Both the position numbers and the translations under genes were made by a program. DNA of 64,000 nt from positions 1 through 64,000 of the forward strand of contig JAKVPA010000003.1 in NCBI GenBank assembly GCA_022482495.1, read 5' to 3'. This stretch comes from Sphaerochaeta sp. (GTDB taxonomy: Bacteria > Spirochaetota > Spirochaetia > Sphaerochaetales > Sphaerochaetaceae). Positions 36,539 through 46,484 of this stretch are shown in pieces. Under the pieces are notes generated by a model. The model saw only the letters and a list, made by a program, of their open reading frames with translations. It was not told where the DNA came from and searched no databases. The stretch's first letter is position 1. Every line of letters starts with the position of its first letter.

Positions 36539-37823
36539 ATGGAACGGTATGATGTGGTGATCGTCGGCAGCGGACCGGCGGGTATGGGCGCGGCGTTCGC
36601 CCTGAAGGGGCGTAATCCCAACCTGTCCATTTTGATGATGGACAAGGAGAAGTTTTCCACCGGAGGGATGCGCAACGACTGCAAGATGAACTTCACCTAT
36701 CCCATCGGCTTCCCCACCGAGTACTGGACGGAAGAAGAAGCCAACCGCTATCTGGAGGAAGTCATCGCGTTCCTCAACCCCAAATTCTTGGATAAAACCA
36801 ATGTGGGGCGATACCAGGCGCGGGCGGAGAAACTGGGATGCGGACTGCTGTCCATCCGCCAGACCCACCTGGGAACTGATGGGGGCCTTCAGTTGATCAA
36901 AGAACTGCTGGCCCGCCTCTCCTCGTTGGGCGTGGAGCTTTCCCTGGGAGAGGAGATGACCCGGGTGGATGAAGCGAACAAGATCATCCGCACCCAGAAG
37001 CGGGAGATCGGGTATCGGGCGCTCCTCGTCGCCCCGGGCCGGCACGGCTTCCAGTTTCTGCAGGATCTGATGCGTTCCCTCTCCGTTCCCTACGTGGACA
37101 ACATCGTGGACATTGGCATCCGGGTGGAGACCCGCATCGAGCACTACCCGATCGTCACCGATTACTATGACCCGAAGTTCTATTTCCCCGAAAAAGTCAG
37201 GACGTTCTGTACCAACAGCGGCAACGCCCACGTGGTGCAGGAACGGTACGTGACCTCACGGGGAGACGTCTGGTACTCCGTCAACGGGCACGCCTACTCC
37301 GCCCACAAGGAGACGAACAACGGACTCGGTGAACTTCGCCATTCTGAAGACCGTCAAGTTCACCCATCCGCTGGCAAGTGGCCAGCAGTTCGCCGAGAAC
37401 CTCGGCTTACAGGCCGCCTTGATGGGTGGTGGCAAACCGTTGATGCAACGTGTCGGGGATTTCCGCATGGGCTCTCGCAGCAAGGAAGAGACGTTCAACA
37501 ATGACCTGTACGATTTCGCCCCCACGTTGAAAGCCAGCCCGGGAGACATCTCTCTGGCCATGCCGGCGAAAATCCTCCGGTGCATCTGGAAAGCGATGAA
37601 GAACCTGGACACCATCGTGCCCGGTGTACTCCACCCCTCCACCATCATGTACTATCCGGAGATCAAATGCTACGCCAACAAACCAGAGTATTTGGACGAA
37701 CACTTCCGGGTGAAAGAGGACATCTGGTTCGCCGGGGATGGCGCGGGATGCTCACGAGGCATCACCGGAGCGTGGGCTTCGGGAATCCGCGCCGCCGAAG
37801 GCATCGCCTCTTATCTGGAGTAA
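36539..37823 (+). CDS. FAD-dependent oxidoreductase (one-base frameshift)
   Basis: Flavoprotein of the large FAD_dep family. Start ATG 36539 with GGAGGAG upstream; N-terminal dinucleotide fold VVIVGSGPAGMGAAFAL, then RYQARAEKLGCGLL, LLVAPGRHGFQFLQ, NIVDIGIRVETR; C-terminal FAD motif IWFAGDGAGCSRGITGAWASG. The frame breaks in CTCG at 37325-37328; removing one base joins KETNNGL to VNFAILKTVKFTHPLASG and gives about 427 residues. Substrate unknown; relatives annotate as geranylgeranyl-reductase-like or unknown dehydrogenases. Tail overlaps the convergent esterase by 13 bases. Confidence 0.75.
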
Positions 37824-38602
37824 TCGAAGCGCCGTTCCAACCAGGTATCACACAGGCCGACCCACGCCACGTCAGCGGGATGCGGTGTGTTCACTTCCTC
37901 GTTGCACATGGAAAGCCCATGCCCGCCTTCCTGGAACAAATGGAGCTCGAATGGAATGTTGTGGGAACGGAGAGAAGAAGCGAGCAACATGCTGTTCTCA
38001 ACGGGAACGGCCTCATCCTCCACCGTATGCCAGATGAAGAACGGAGGGGCGTCGTCAGGCACCTGGTTCTCCAGGGAGAACAGTTCCTTCAGCTTGGCGT
38101 CCCCACCCGTGACCCAGCCGACGCTCTCCTCATGACCGTATTTCCCGGTGGAGATCACCGGGTAGCAGAGCACACAGGCGTCCGGCCGGTTCAACTTGTC
38201 CGGATGCTTCCCCAACGCCGGGTTCCCGAACAACAGGGAAATGGACGCGGCCACATGACCTCCGGCGGAGAATCCCAAAACACAGATCCGGTTGGGATCA
38301 CACAGCCAGGCGGTTGCGTGGGAGCGGATCTTTACCAGCGCGTCACTGGCCTCCAGAAGCGGTTCCATCGCCCCAGCGTCTTTTCCTACCGAGTAATCCA
38401 GAAGAAACACGTTGTACCCCTTGGAGAGGAAGTGCAACGCCACCGGGTCACGTTCCCGCCAAGAAAGGAAGCGGTACGCGCCACCGGCGCAAATCACCAC
38501 ACTGGGACGGATGTTCTTGATGCCACCGTCATCCACGTAATCCTGCAAGTATCCGGTAAGCGGGACCTCTTTGGGCCCCACACCAATCTGAATGATTTTC
38601 AT
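37811..38602 (-). CDS. Alpha/beta-hydrolase (acetyl-esterase-like)
   Basis: A 263-residue cytosolic hydrolase without signal peptide. Oxyanion motif VVICAGGAYRFLSWRE, nucleophile elbow VLGFSAGGHVAASISL, acid in EDEAVPVENS and His in QEGGHGLSMCNEE. This pattern matches BD-FAE/acetylxylan-esterase-like enzymes of sugar-utilising bacteria. Start ATG 38602 seven bases after TACGAT of TTGCAA-N17-TACGAT, no Shine-Dalgarno. Confidence 0.85.
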   Translation of the reverse strand: MKIIQIGVGPKEVPLTGYLQDYVDDGGIKNIRPSVVICAGGAYRFLSWRERDPVALHFLSKGYNVFLLDYSVGKDAGAMEPLLEASDALVKIRSHATAWLCDPNRICVLGFSAGGHVAASISLLFGNPALGKHPDKLNRPDACVLCYPVISTGKYGHEESVGWVTGGDAKLKELFSLENQVPDDAPPFFIWHTVEDEAVPVENSMLLASSLRSHNIPFELHLFQEGGHGLSMCNEEVNTPHPADVAWVGLCDTWLERRFDYSR

Positions 38603-38644
38603 GCTTCGCATCGTACCATGAGAAGCGGTTTTTTGCAAAGAACG

Positions 38645-40072
38645 CTATGTCCGCTTGATGGTATCCAGCAACGCGTCCAGACTCTGGTGGGTGACCCGCG
38701 GATTGAGCAAGGTGAACTTCAGGTAGGTTTTCCCTTTGTAGACCGTCTGCCCGATGATGGTTCCTTCCAGCAGCAACTTCCTCCGGATCGCCTTGATGCG
38801 CTCATCCGTCGCGCCATGCAGACGAAACACCACACTGCTCAACTCCGGCCTGGTCACCGCGTCAAAATCAGGATCGGCGAGGAGTCGTTCATACACGTAC
38901 GTGGCATTCTCCACGCAGGTGTCGATGATGGCCCCGTACCCATCCTGCCCCTGGCACTGGAACGACACCCACACCTTCAGCGCGTCAAACCGCCGGGTGG
39001 TCTGCAGTGACTTGCCCACCAGATTGGTGTATCCATCCTCCTCGTCCTCTTCCCGGTTCAGGTAATCGGCGTGCAGCATGAACGGTTCCATATGCTTTCC
39101 GTCCTTGACCAAAATGGCGCTGCAACTGATGGGAAGCAGGAACATCTTGTGGAAATCCAGCGTGATGGAATCACACTGGGAAAGATTTCCCAGCCGGCTC
39201 CGGTATTTCTCAGAGAGGATCGTCGCGCTGCCGTACGCCGCGTCTGCGTGGCACCACATGCCGTTTTCCCGGCAGACCGAGGCGATGCCGTCCACCGGAT
39301 CAATGCTCCCGTAGTCCGTCGTCCCGATGGTCGCCACGGCGCAGAACGGCAGGAGCCCAGCTTCCTTGTCCCTGCGTACCAAAGCCCGAAGGGCGTCCAC
39401 GTTCATCCGGCAGGCGTCATCCACCGGCACTTTCACCACGGCGTCATATCCAAGCCCCAACAGATGGGCGCTCTTTTCCATGGAAAAGTGGGAGATCTCC
39501 GACACGTACATCCGAAGCGAGCGGAAATCGTCAGGAATCCCATGCTTCTTCACGTCCCACCCTCGTTTGCCGCAGAACCAATCCCGGGCAAGAAACAAAC
39601 AGGAAAGGTTGGACTGGGTGCCTCCGCTGGTGAACGAGCCATCGGCATCCGGCCCGTACCCGTACAACGAAGTCAGTTGCTTGACCACCTCCACCTCGAT
39701 CTCCGTGGCGATGGGGGACTGATCCCAGGAATCCATCGACTGGTTGAACACCGAAAGGATTACTTCAGTGGCAAGGGACTCCATCAACGCGGGACTGTGG
39801 AGGTGCGCCATGTAGCGGTCTGAATAGGTATGGACGAAGTTGGGAAGCACTTCCTTCTTCATCTTCTCCAGCACCGCCTCATATCCCATTCCATGAGAAG
39901 GAAGCAACGTATCCTGCAGGACAGCCTGTAATTGCTGAGGCGTCCTGCCGCCATACGCGCTGCCGTCGCAAGACGCGTCCAAAACGGCGTCGATGGTCTC
40001 TTCCATCATCTGCCGATAGCGCAGGTGTGACTGGGGATCCTCCGAAAGCAACAGCTCAGACTTTCTTGACAT
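38645..40072 (-). CDS. PLP-dependent decarboxylase, L-2,4-diaminobutyrate decarboxylase type
   Basis: Group II PLP decarboxylase of 475 residues. Features in order: HLHSPALMESLATEVILSVF, FTSGGTQSNLSCLFLAR, IGTTDYGSIDPVDGIA, HADAAYGSATILS with the PLP-binding Asp, and the Schiff-base Lys in TLDFHKMFLLPISCS. Next to a diaminobutyrate aminotransferase this most likely makes 1,3-diaminopropane from L-2,4-diaminobutyrate (polyamine/norspermidine route), though relatives act on aromatic amino acids or glutamate. ATG 40072 lies 17 bases inside the aminotransferase gene. Confidence 0.85.
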   Translation of the reverse strand: MSRKSELLLSEDPQSHLRYRQMMEETIDAVLDASCDGSAYGGRTPQQLQAVLQDTLLPSHGMGYEAVLEKMKKEVLPNFVHTYSDRYMAHLHSPALMESLATEVILSVFNQSMDSWDQSPIATEIEVEVVKQLTSLYGYGPDADGSFTSGGTQSNLSCLFLARDWFCGKRGWDVKKHGIPDDFRSLRMYVSEISHFSMEKSAHLLGLGYDAVVKVPVDDACRMNVDALRALVRRDKEAGLLPFCAVATIGTTDYGSIDPVDGIASVCRENGMWCHADAAYGSATILSEKYRSRLGNLSQCDSITLDFHKMFLLPISCSAILVKDGKHMEPFMLHADYLNREEDEEDGYTNLVGKSLQTTRRFDALKVWVSFQCQGQDGYGAIIDTCVENATYVYERLLADPDFDAVTRPELSSVVFRLHGATDERIKAIRRKLLLEGTIIGQTVYKGKTYLKFTLLNPRVTHQSLDALLDTIKRT

Positions 40073-41408
40073 CAGCGTCCACCCTCCGGACCACGTCCTG
40101 GAAGATGTCCAGCATGGTATTCACTTCGTCATGGGTGACGTTGAGCGCCACCAAACACCGCATTACCGATCCCATACGGCCTCCCCGTTCCATGATCAAC
40201 TTCTTCTCGAAACAGAGTTTCTGCACCCGGGCGGCGATATCCCCGTCATACAGCGGAACGCCCATGATGTCCTTCGGCCCGTTGGGATTGATGAATTCGA
40301 TCCCGATCATCAACCCTCTGCCACGAACATCCCCGATGATGGAGACCTGCTGTTTCAACGCGTTCAGACGGGATTGGATCATCTCGCCCTTGACCCGCAC
40401 ATCCTCAAGGAACGCGGGATCAGAGACACGCTGCATCACCACCGTACCTGCCGCCATGGCAAGCTGGTCGCCACGGAACGTCCCGGTATGTGCGCCCGGT
40501 TTCCAGGTATCCAGTTCCTCACGGTACACCACAACGGAAAGCGGAAGCGAGCCGCCGACCGCCTTTCGACAGAAGAATGACATCCGGCACGATATCCCCG
40601 TACTGGAACGCGAAGAAGTCGCCACTGCGGCCGATGCCGCACTGAATCTCGTCGCAGATCAACGGGATGCCCAGCTCTTGGTCACCCTGCGCACCGTCTG
40701 GAGGAACTTCTTCGGCGCGGGAATCACCCCGCCCTCTCCCTGGATCGCCTCCAGGATCACCGCGGCGGGAAGCGGAATACCACTCTCAGGATCTTTCAAC
40801 GCGCGCTCGAAGTAGGCGCAACAGGCGTCGACACCCGCTTCCCCGCCCAACCCGAACGGATCGCGGTAGGTGTACGGATACGGCATGAACTGCACGTAAG
40901 GCATCAAGCCCGAAACCGGGCTCTTCGCGGCCAGGTTTCCGGTCAACGACAGGGCGCCATGGCCCATTCCATGGAACGCTCCATGGAACGCCACCACCGA
41001 CGTGCGGCCGGTGGCTGTCTTGCACAGCTTGATGGCTGCGTCCACCGCGTCGGTGCCACTGGGGCTGCAGAACTGGATTTTTGCGTGATCTTTCAATCCG
41101 GGAGGAAGCAGGCTGAACAGCGTTTCCACAAACCGGTCCTTCACCGGCGTGGTGATGTCCAGCGTATGAAGGGGAGCATCGCTCTGCAGCATGTCCACCA
41201 TCACCTGATTCACTTCCGGATCATTGTGCCCAAGGGCCAACGTACCGGCTCCGCAGAGGAAATCAAGATATTTGTTTCCTTCCACGTCTTCCACCCAAAC
41301 GCCCTTCGCCTTTTTCAGGGCGACGGGGAATTTCCTCGGATATGTCCGGGCGTTCGATTCTGTCTGATTCTGACGGTCAAGGTAGAATTGATTGGTGACT
41401 GTGCTCAT
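40056..41408 (-). CDS. Diaminobutyrate--2-oxoglutarate aminotransferase (two compensating indels)
   Basis: Class III PLP aminotransferase, 450 residues when corrected, forming L-2,4-diaminobutyrate from aspartate semialdehyde with glutamate as donor. N-terminus [56 protein letters not shown] base is missing near 40677 and one is extra at 40562-40563. Between them the correct sequence is in the other frame, [20 protein letters not shown], with the PLP Asp, leading to LLSK (Schiff-base Lys) [13 protein letters not shown]. Outside the pair the frame is identical. Start ATG 41408 ([11 protein letters not shown]) after AGAAGGA. Confidence 0.88.
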
Positions 41409-41500
41409 GCTGTCCTTCTCTTCTTCAGTACGCGTTCCATCGCTGGATTGGCGCACCTGTTATCTTCCTTCTTCAAGATGGTTGTACCAAGTCTACGCGC

Positions 41501-41517
41501 GCCTATGAACCATAGGC
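41501..41517. repeat. Perfect inverted repeat GCCTATG-aac-CATAGGC
   Basis: Seven-base arms with a three-base loop between the dehydratase-activase terminator and the aminotransferase gene. No T-run follows on either strand, so it is a candidate operator for the aminotransferase/decarboxylase operon rather than a terminator. Confidence 0.4.
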
Positions 41518-41578
41518 AACGAGCACACGTATTATTATCACAAACGGGAGAAAAGAAAAGAGTTTTCCAGCTGTTTTT

Positions 41579-41602
41579 GAAAAATTTTCCCAAGGGGGAA
41601 AA
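41579..41602 (-). terminator. Terminator of the 2-hydroxyacyl-CoA dehydratase operon
   Basis: TTTTCCC-CCTT-GGGAAAA stem followed by TTTTTC on the minus strand, just after the corrected stop of the activase gene at 41607. Its position supports that stop. Confidence 0.75.
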
Positions 41603-41606
41603 CCGG

Positions 41607-43230
41607 TCATTTCCCCAAGGCGAACAATGCCGCTCCGATGGCCCCGCACAGTTGCGCCATAGGGGGAGATGGCAAGGGGTACGGAGAGCTTGCGTTCCAA
41701 CGCGTGCACCACTCCGGGGTTCTTCGCAACCCCACCGGTGAGCATCACCGGCTCGGTGAGGCCGACACGCCCCACCAGCACGGCGATTTTGGAGGCGACC
41801 GACGCGTCCAGGGCGTACACGATATCCCCTACATCCTTGTTTTTGGCCACCAGAGAGACCACTTCCGACTCGGCGAATACGGTGCACATGCTGCTGATGA
41901 CGATCTTCTCGTTCGCCGTATCCCCCATACGGGCCATCTGGTCGATATCCATGTCCAACGCCCGGGCCATCATCTCCAGAAAGCGTCCGGTTCCCGCGGC
42001 GCACTTGTCGTTCATGGCGAAGTTCACCACGCCCCCCGCCTCATCCAGACGGATGGCCTTGCTGTCCTGTCCTCCGATGTCGATGACGGTACGGACGGAA
42101 GGATCCAGGAAATGGGCTCCTTTGGCGTGGCAGGAAATCTCCGTGATCCGCTGGTCATCCCCGAACGAATCACGCCCATAACCGGTGGCCACCACACGCG
42201 CCACCTGATCGCGGGAAATTCCCGCCTCCTCCAACGCTTTTCCCAGCGCTTCCTCCCCACTGGCCCGCGCCCCACGCCCCGTGGGCAGAATGACCGAAGC
42301 GACAATGGTTTGGTTCTGGTCCATCACCACCACATCCGTGCTGGTCGACCCGCTGTCGATGCCCGCCACAAACCCGTCACGTATTTTCATCGGGGGCTCC
42401 TTTGTTTTGTCCAACGTCTCTCGGAACGCTTCCAAACGTGTCGCCAACTGGCCTTCACTCTGCGTGGTGTAGTCCGTTTCGATCCGTATCGACGGAACCG
42501 AGCAGGAAGCCAACGCCTCGTTGCACTCCATTTGGGAAAAATCACAGAACTTCATCGCGTGGTACACCACCCCGGCAAGCTGGGGGTCATGATACAGCGC
42601 CGACCGCCCGACATTCCGGTCCATCCGGACGCAGGGAATCTGGGCAAGCAACGCGGCGGCGTAGGCGTCCCACATCGCATCTCCAGTTCCTTCCGGACGT
42701 GGTACAAACCGGTTTCCCAGACAGGTATGGTTCTCCACCGGATAGCCTGTCTTTTGGGACACAAACGCGGCAAGGGACGCGTCCGCTCTGGCTCCTACCA
42801 ACCCGATGTACGTCCCGGATGCCTTTTTCTCAGGAACGAACGCCGAGAGGAACCGCTCCACGGAAAACTCCTTTCCGCTGTATCGGGTATAGGCGTCCTT
42901 CAACCGGAGAATCTCCCGGACGAATAACGAGCGGGAACATGCGATATCCTCGTGGGGAAGATCCAACAGAAACAGGAACCGGCACTTCCCGCTCTTTCGG
43001 GCAATGTCCGCCACCCGACGCATCACGTCACAGCAATTGACCAGGACCAACTCCTCCGCGTCACCGTCACCCACCGCCTGGATGACCGATTTGCCGAACC
43101 CGCACAGGTTGGCGTGCCCCAGACGATCAGCATCAGGATACTGGGACGCCATCGCCTCAAGCGGCTTGCAGGAAACCCCAAAGCCCGCGAAGAGCTCGAT
43201 CGGAGTGTACTTGCACACGTAGCGGATCAT
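41607..43230 (-). CDS. 2-hydroxyacyl-CoA dehydratase HGD-D domain fused to HgdC-type activase (frameshift at C-terminus)
   Basis: Two-domain protein. Residues about 1-265 resemble a shortened dehydratase D-component (CKYTPIELFAGFGV, LVNCCDVMRR, MKFCDFSQME). Residues about 275-540 are an ASKHA ATPase activase: GIDSGSTSTDVVVMDQ, DIGGQDSKAIRLDE, the cluster Cys in FAMNDKCAAGTGRFLE and SSMCTVFAESE, MLTGGVAKNPGVVHALE. An extra base at 41654-41658 diverts the end; corrected, it reads SPYGQLCGAIGAALFALGK-stop at 41607, the standard activase end, 24 bases before a terminator. Activases pass one electron, driven by ATP, to a partner dehydratase. ATG 43230 overlaps the upstream stop (ATGA). Confidence 0.85.
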
Positions 43231-44486
43231 TTTCCCGCCTCCAGCATCTCGACGAACGCCTGGAGCCGCGTCTCCGTCTGTCCATCGCTTTGGTTGTGGA
43301 TGTCGCACCCGTCCCCATCCAGGAACAGGCAGGGCAGCCCCAACGCCTCCAGCTCATCCTTGATCATCCCGGACGAGGCCAACGTCGCCTTGCATCCCCA
43401 GTGGCCGAACAGCACCGCGCCATCGGCATGGACCCGTTTCTGCACGGCAAGGATCTGGTCGACGCGATGCTCCACCCCTCCGCAGAACGAACTGCGCACC
43501 ATTCTTCCCGCCATGGCAAGATAAGGATCAGGATCGTCCTGGAACGCGATCATCGATTCGTAGGACATCTCGCAGGCGACGATCCGAACCCGTGGATTGA
43601 AATTCAGGAGCGTTCTTACCGGCATCTGGGCGAACGGGATGGTGTGGATCCACAGAAGCTTCAACCCGTGATCAGGCTTTCCTTTTTCATAGTCGGAGAC
43701 GGCCATTCGCCAGTAGCGCAGGCTTTCCTCGCTTCCGAGCAGCATATGGTTGGTCATGATCTCGTACATCTGGGAAGTGACATCCCCGGGAACATTCACC
43801 GAACCGACGAGATCAAGATACCGAAGATACAGGGAACACGCTTCCCTGCTGCGATTCACCGCGCTCCGCAACGTGTCCTGCGCGATCAACCGATGGGTCT
43901 GGTCCTCAATGAACGTGACCATTTCCCTCAGTTCATCCGCCACATACCGGACGCTGTCCTGGGAAATCTCGTATGGGACTTCCACGCAGAACCGTGGAAT
44001 GTGGTAGGTCCGGGAAACATGGGGGAATGTGATCATATTGGCGTCACACGCCACGTTGGTGTACAGGAGGAACGGAGGCGTCGGCAACAGGCCCAATCGG
44101 GTGCCTCCGAGAAAAATCCGATGATACGAGCAGAGCCCGGGATCTTCATCCGCCGCGTCCAGCAGCGGATCCTGGCATCGCGTCCCCGTCATGAACGCCG
44201 AAACCCCCTCGGCGGAATACGGGGCGTAGCCTACAGAAAGAAGAGGTTCGCACGGAATAAACAGGCTGGTCATGGCACTCTGTTCAGGGTGACGAAGCAC
44301 TCCCCGCATATACCGCATGATCAACCAGGAGAGGTACTGCTTGCTTTTGGGAAGCCGCTTGTCGGGAAACCACTTCAGCCGGAATTCCTGCGCCACGTAG
44401 CCAAGGAGCATCAGCGACCGGGCTTTCTGCCCGTCCGTCACCGCCAACTCCCCTACCTTGCCCCCAAAAGCATCCACCACCGACAT
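43227..44486 (-). CDS. 2-hydroxyacyl-CoA dehydratase D-component-like protein
   Basis: A 419-residue HGD-D family protein: FIPCEPLLSVGYAPYSAEGV, GLLPTPPFLLYTNVACDAN, GKPDHGLKLLWIHTIPF, SFCGGVEHRVDQILAV, FGHWGCKATLASSG, DGDGCDIH. Conserved cysteines fit a [4Fe-4S] ligand set. With the downstream activase fusion it forms a two-gene system for a radical, ketyl-type dehydration or a related ATP-driven reduction; substrate unknown. No CoA-transferase or second dehydratase subunit adjoins. Start ATG 44486, six bases after TATCAT, without Shine-Dalgarno; a longer in-frame upstream extension runs into the tRNA region and is not credible. Confidence 0.85.
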   Translation of the reverse strand: MSVVDAFGGKVGELAVTDGQKARSLMLLGYVAQEFRLKWFPDKRLPKSKQYLSWLIMRYMRGVLRHPEQSAMTSLFIPCEPLLSVGYAPYSAEGVSAFMTGTRCQDPLLDAADEDPGLCSYHRIFLGGTRLGLLPTPPFLLYTNVACDANMITFPHVSRTYHIPRFCVEVPYEISQDSVRYVADELREMVTFIEDQTHRLIAQDTLRSAVNRSREACSLYLRYLDLVGSVNVPGDVTSQMYEIMTNHMLLGSEESLRYWRMAVSDYEKGKPDHGLKLLWIHTIPFAQMPVRTLLNFNPRVRIVACEMSYESMIAFQDDPDPYLAMAGRMVRSSFCGGVEHRVDQILAVQKRVHADGAVLFGHWGCKATLASSGMIKDELEALGLPCLFLDGDGCDIHNQSDGQTETRLQAFVEMLEAGK

Positions 44487-44537
44487 ACCCCGATGATAGC
44501 GGAAAACCCTAAAACCAACAACATCGGAACAAACAAA

Positions 44538-44571
44538 AACCTCCCTCATTCCTCAACGGAACTGGGAGGTT
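44538..44571 (-). terminator. Terminator after tRNA-Pro
   Basis: Eight-base stem AACCTCCC / GGGAGGTT followed by TTTTTG on the minus strand, starting four bases after the tRNA 3' end. Confidence 0.85.
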
Positions 44572-44574
44572 ACA

Positions 44575-44646
44575 TCGGGCAGAATGGATTCGAACCATCG
44601 ACCCCTTGGTCCCGAACCAAGTACGCTACCACTGCGCTACTACCCG
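44575..44646 (-). tRNA. tRNA-Pro (anticodon CGG)
   Basis: Complete cloverleaf on the minus strand: acceptor CGGGTAG/CTGCCCG, D-stem GCGC/GCGT, anticodon stem CTTGG/CCAAG with loop TTCGGGA (U33, anticodon CGG, G37), five-base variable loop, T-arm GATGG-TTCGAAT-CCATT, discriminator A. CCA is not encoded. Reads CCG codons. It has its own promoter and terminator. Confidence 0.93.
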
Positions 44647-44662
44647 AACACAAGCAGAAAAG

Positions 44663-44691
44663 ACTATACCTTTTGAAGCCGAAAGTGTCAA
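44663..44691 (-). promoter_or_regulatory. Strong promoter of tRNA-Pro
   Basis: TTGACA (44691-44686), 17 bases, TATAGT (44668-44663) on the minus strand, with the tRNA 5' end about 17 bases beyond the -10. Confidence 0.85.
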
Positions 44692-44827
44692 CTCAAGCAG
44701 AAAAGGAAGCATGTGTCTTTTGATGATACCCCATAAGATTACATCGGTACTTCGTTTCATTTGTAATCCTTCCCGCTTTGAGACGAGCACAGTTCCCAAA
44801 GCAGGAATTATCAGGTATTCTCATCCT

Positions 44828-46484
44828 ATGAATCGCAAGAAATGCCTTCTGATTATGGTTGTTTGCAGCCTTTCTTCCCTCCTTTGGGGTGGCGTCGCAT
44901 TGAAATCGCTGGAAGAGGAATATTGGAACCATTTGGTACTCATTGGTGCCGCTGAGCGCCCCACGCTGAGCTGGAGGACCTTAAGCGACAACCAGTTCAC
45001 CCTTCTTGACGCTTCCCAAGATGTCTGGAATCTTGGATCAAAAAAAGAACAGGTATGGAAGTTTTACGGACCGGAAGTTTTCTCATCCTACAACAGTGCG
45101 TATCCCTACGGCCAGAACGATGGCGCGCTTTGGCAAGGGAAAGGGTTTAACATCCAGGTAAAAGGTGGAGTTGGATTCAGCTCACATGGATTTGATATCA
45201 TCCTGAAACCTGAATTTAATTTCTCTCAGAATCTGTCCTTCAAAATTATGGTTGCCGATTCGTATTACGGAAGTGCATACGCCTATTATTGGTCGTCCTT
45301 GGATCTTCCCCAAAGGTTTGGAGATTCTCCGTTTTTTACATTCGACTGGGGTGACTCCGAAATCCGGTATACGATCGGGACGTTCACGATAGGGTTTGGG
45401 ACCCAAGCGCTCTGGCTCGGACCAGGATGGCTTAACGCCATTCTTCATTCCAACAACGCTCCGACCTACCCTCGCCTTGATTTTGGTTGGAGAAAGACAA
45501 AAATCACAATCCCCTGGCTCAACAACTGGTACGCGGGTGATTTTGAACTCCGTTTCTGGGCAGGAAGAACCGGTTATTCTGATTACTATAAACCCAGCCA
45601 AGGATTTGCCGACAAACACATGTTGCTCACAGGAACCAGCGTCGCCTATGCTCCTTCCTTTCTTCCAGGCCTCACCCTTTCCCTGAACAGTCTCGTCATC
45701 ACCCCTTGGGAAGACTCGGAAAGCTGGAAACAGTTGTTCGGACTAGCGACCGCCTTTGTCGGAAACGGCAATGAGGACGCCAAAGCGGAAATCTCCGCAA
45801 ACTGGAGATTCCCAACTGTGGGCCTGGAAATCTATGGGTCGCTCGGAATTGATGATTATGTGCCTGGGAGATAAATTCCTAGGCTATGTGCGTTACCCCT
45901 TCCACACTATGGTATACCAAGTTGGCCTGAAGAAAGGTTTTTCAATCAACCCACAAAAGCAGATATCCGGAGATTTGATCTTTGAGTGGACCAACATGGA
46001 AATGAGTCAAGATGCCCAGACCCAATGGGCGTATAATTTCTACTCACATGATGGAAATGTAAGCCTCACGAATTACGGGCAACTTGTTGGAGCAGGATCC
46101 GGATGGGCGGGAAACAGCCAAATCCTTGCATTCAAAATCTATTATCCCAAAGGGACTTCGACCTTTTATATTGAACGATCGAATCCTGATAATAATTATG
46201 TGTATGAACAAGTCATAAAAACAGGAACCCCAACTTCTAACGATCATGGAATCCACAATCCTCTTTTCGGTTCATTTAAAGCCAATTTTGCAATAGGGAT
46301 TCAAACCGCCTACTTCCTATCTGAAACGTTCGAAGTTAATGGGGGCGTTGTTTACAACTTAGTTCTCAATGATCTCTATAAAACTGATGGGAATGGATAT
46401 TATACTACTATTTCCACAGCAAATGGGGTAAATACAATTCTTAATAACTTCCACTTTTCTTTAGGTTTTAAATATGACTTTTGA
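44828..46484 (+). CDS. Wzi-like capsule assembly outer-membrane protein (one-base frameshift)
   Basis: Secreted beta-barrel protein related to capsule assembly protein Wzi, about 551 residues when corrected. Signal peptide MNRKKCLLIMVVCSLSSLLW; then repeated amphipathic aromatic-rich strands (GFNIQVKGGVGFSSHGFDI, WLGPGWLNAILHSNNAPTYP, FELRFWAGRTGYSDYY) and the terminal strand FHFSLGFKYDF ending in Phe as outer-membrane barrels do. The frame breaks in the G3 run 45866-45868; removing one base joins IDDYVPG to DKFLGYVRYPFHTMVYQVG. Start ATG 44828, six bases after TATTCT (TTCCCA-N17-TATTCT). Would help anchor the locus polysaccharide to the outer surface. Tail overlaps the flippase by 24 bases. 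Confidence 0.75.

Noticed and set aside
41503-41606. C-terminal extension of the activase after the stop proposed at 41607
   Set aside because: Created by the one-base insertion; the sequence is a terminator and non-coding DNA.
44487-44549. Earlier start for the HGD-D gene giving 21 more residues
   Set aside because: The extension overlaps the tRNA terminator and the gene's own promoter; the ATG at 44486 has the leaderless promoter spacing.
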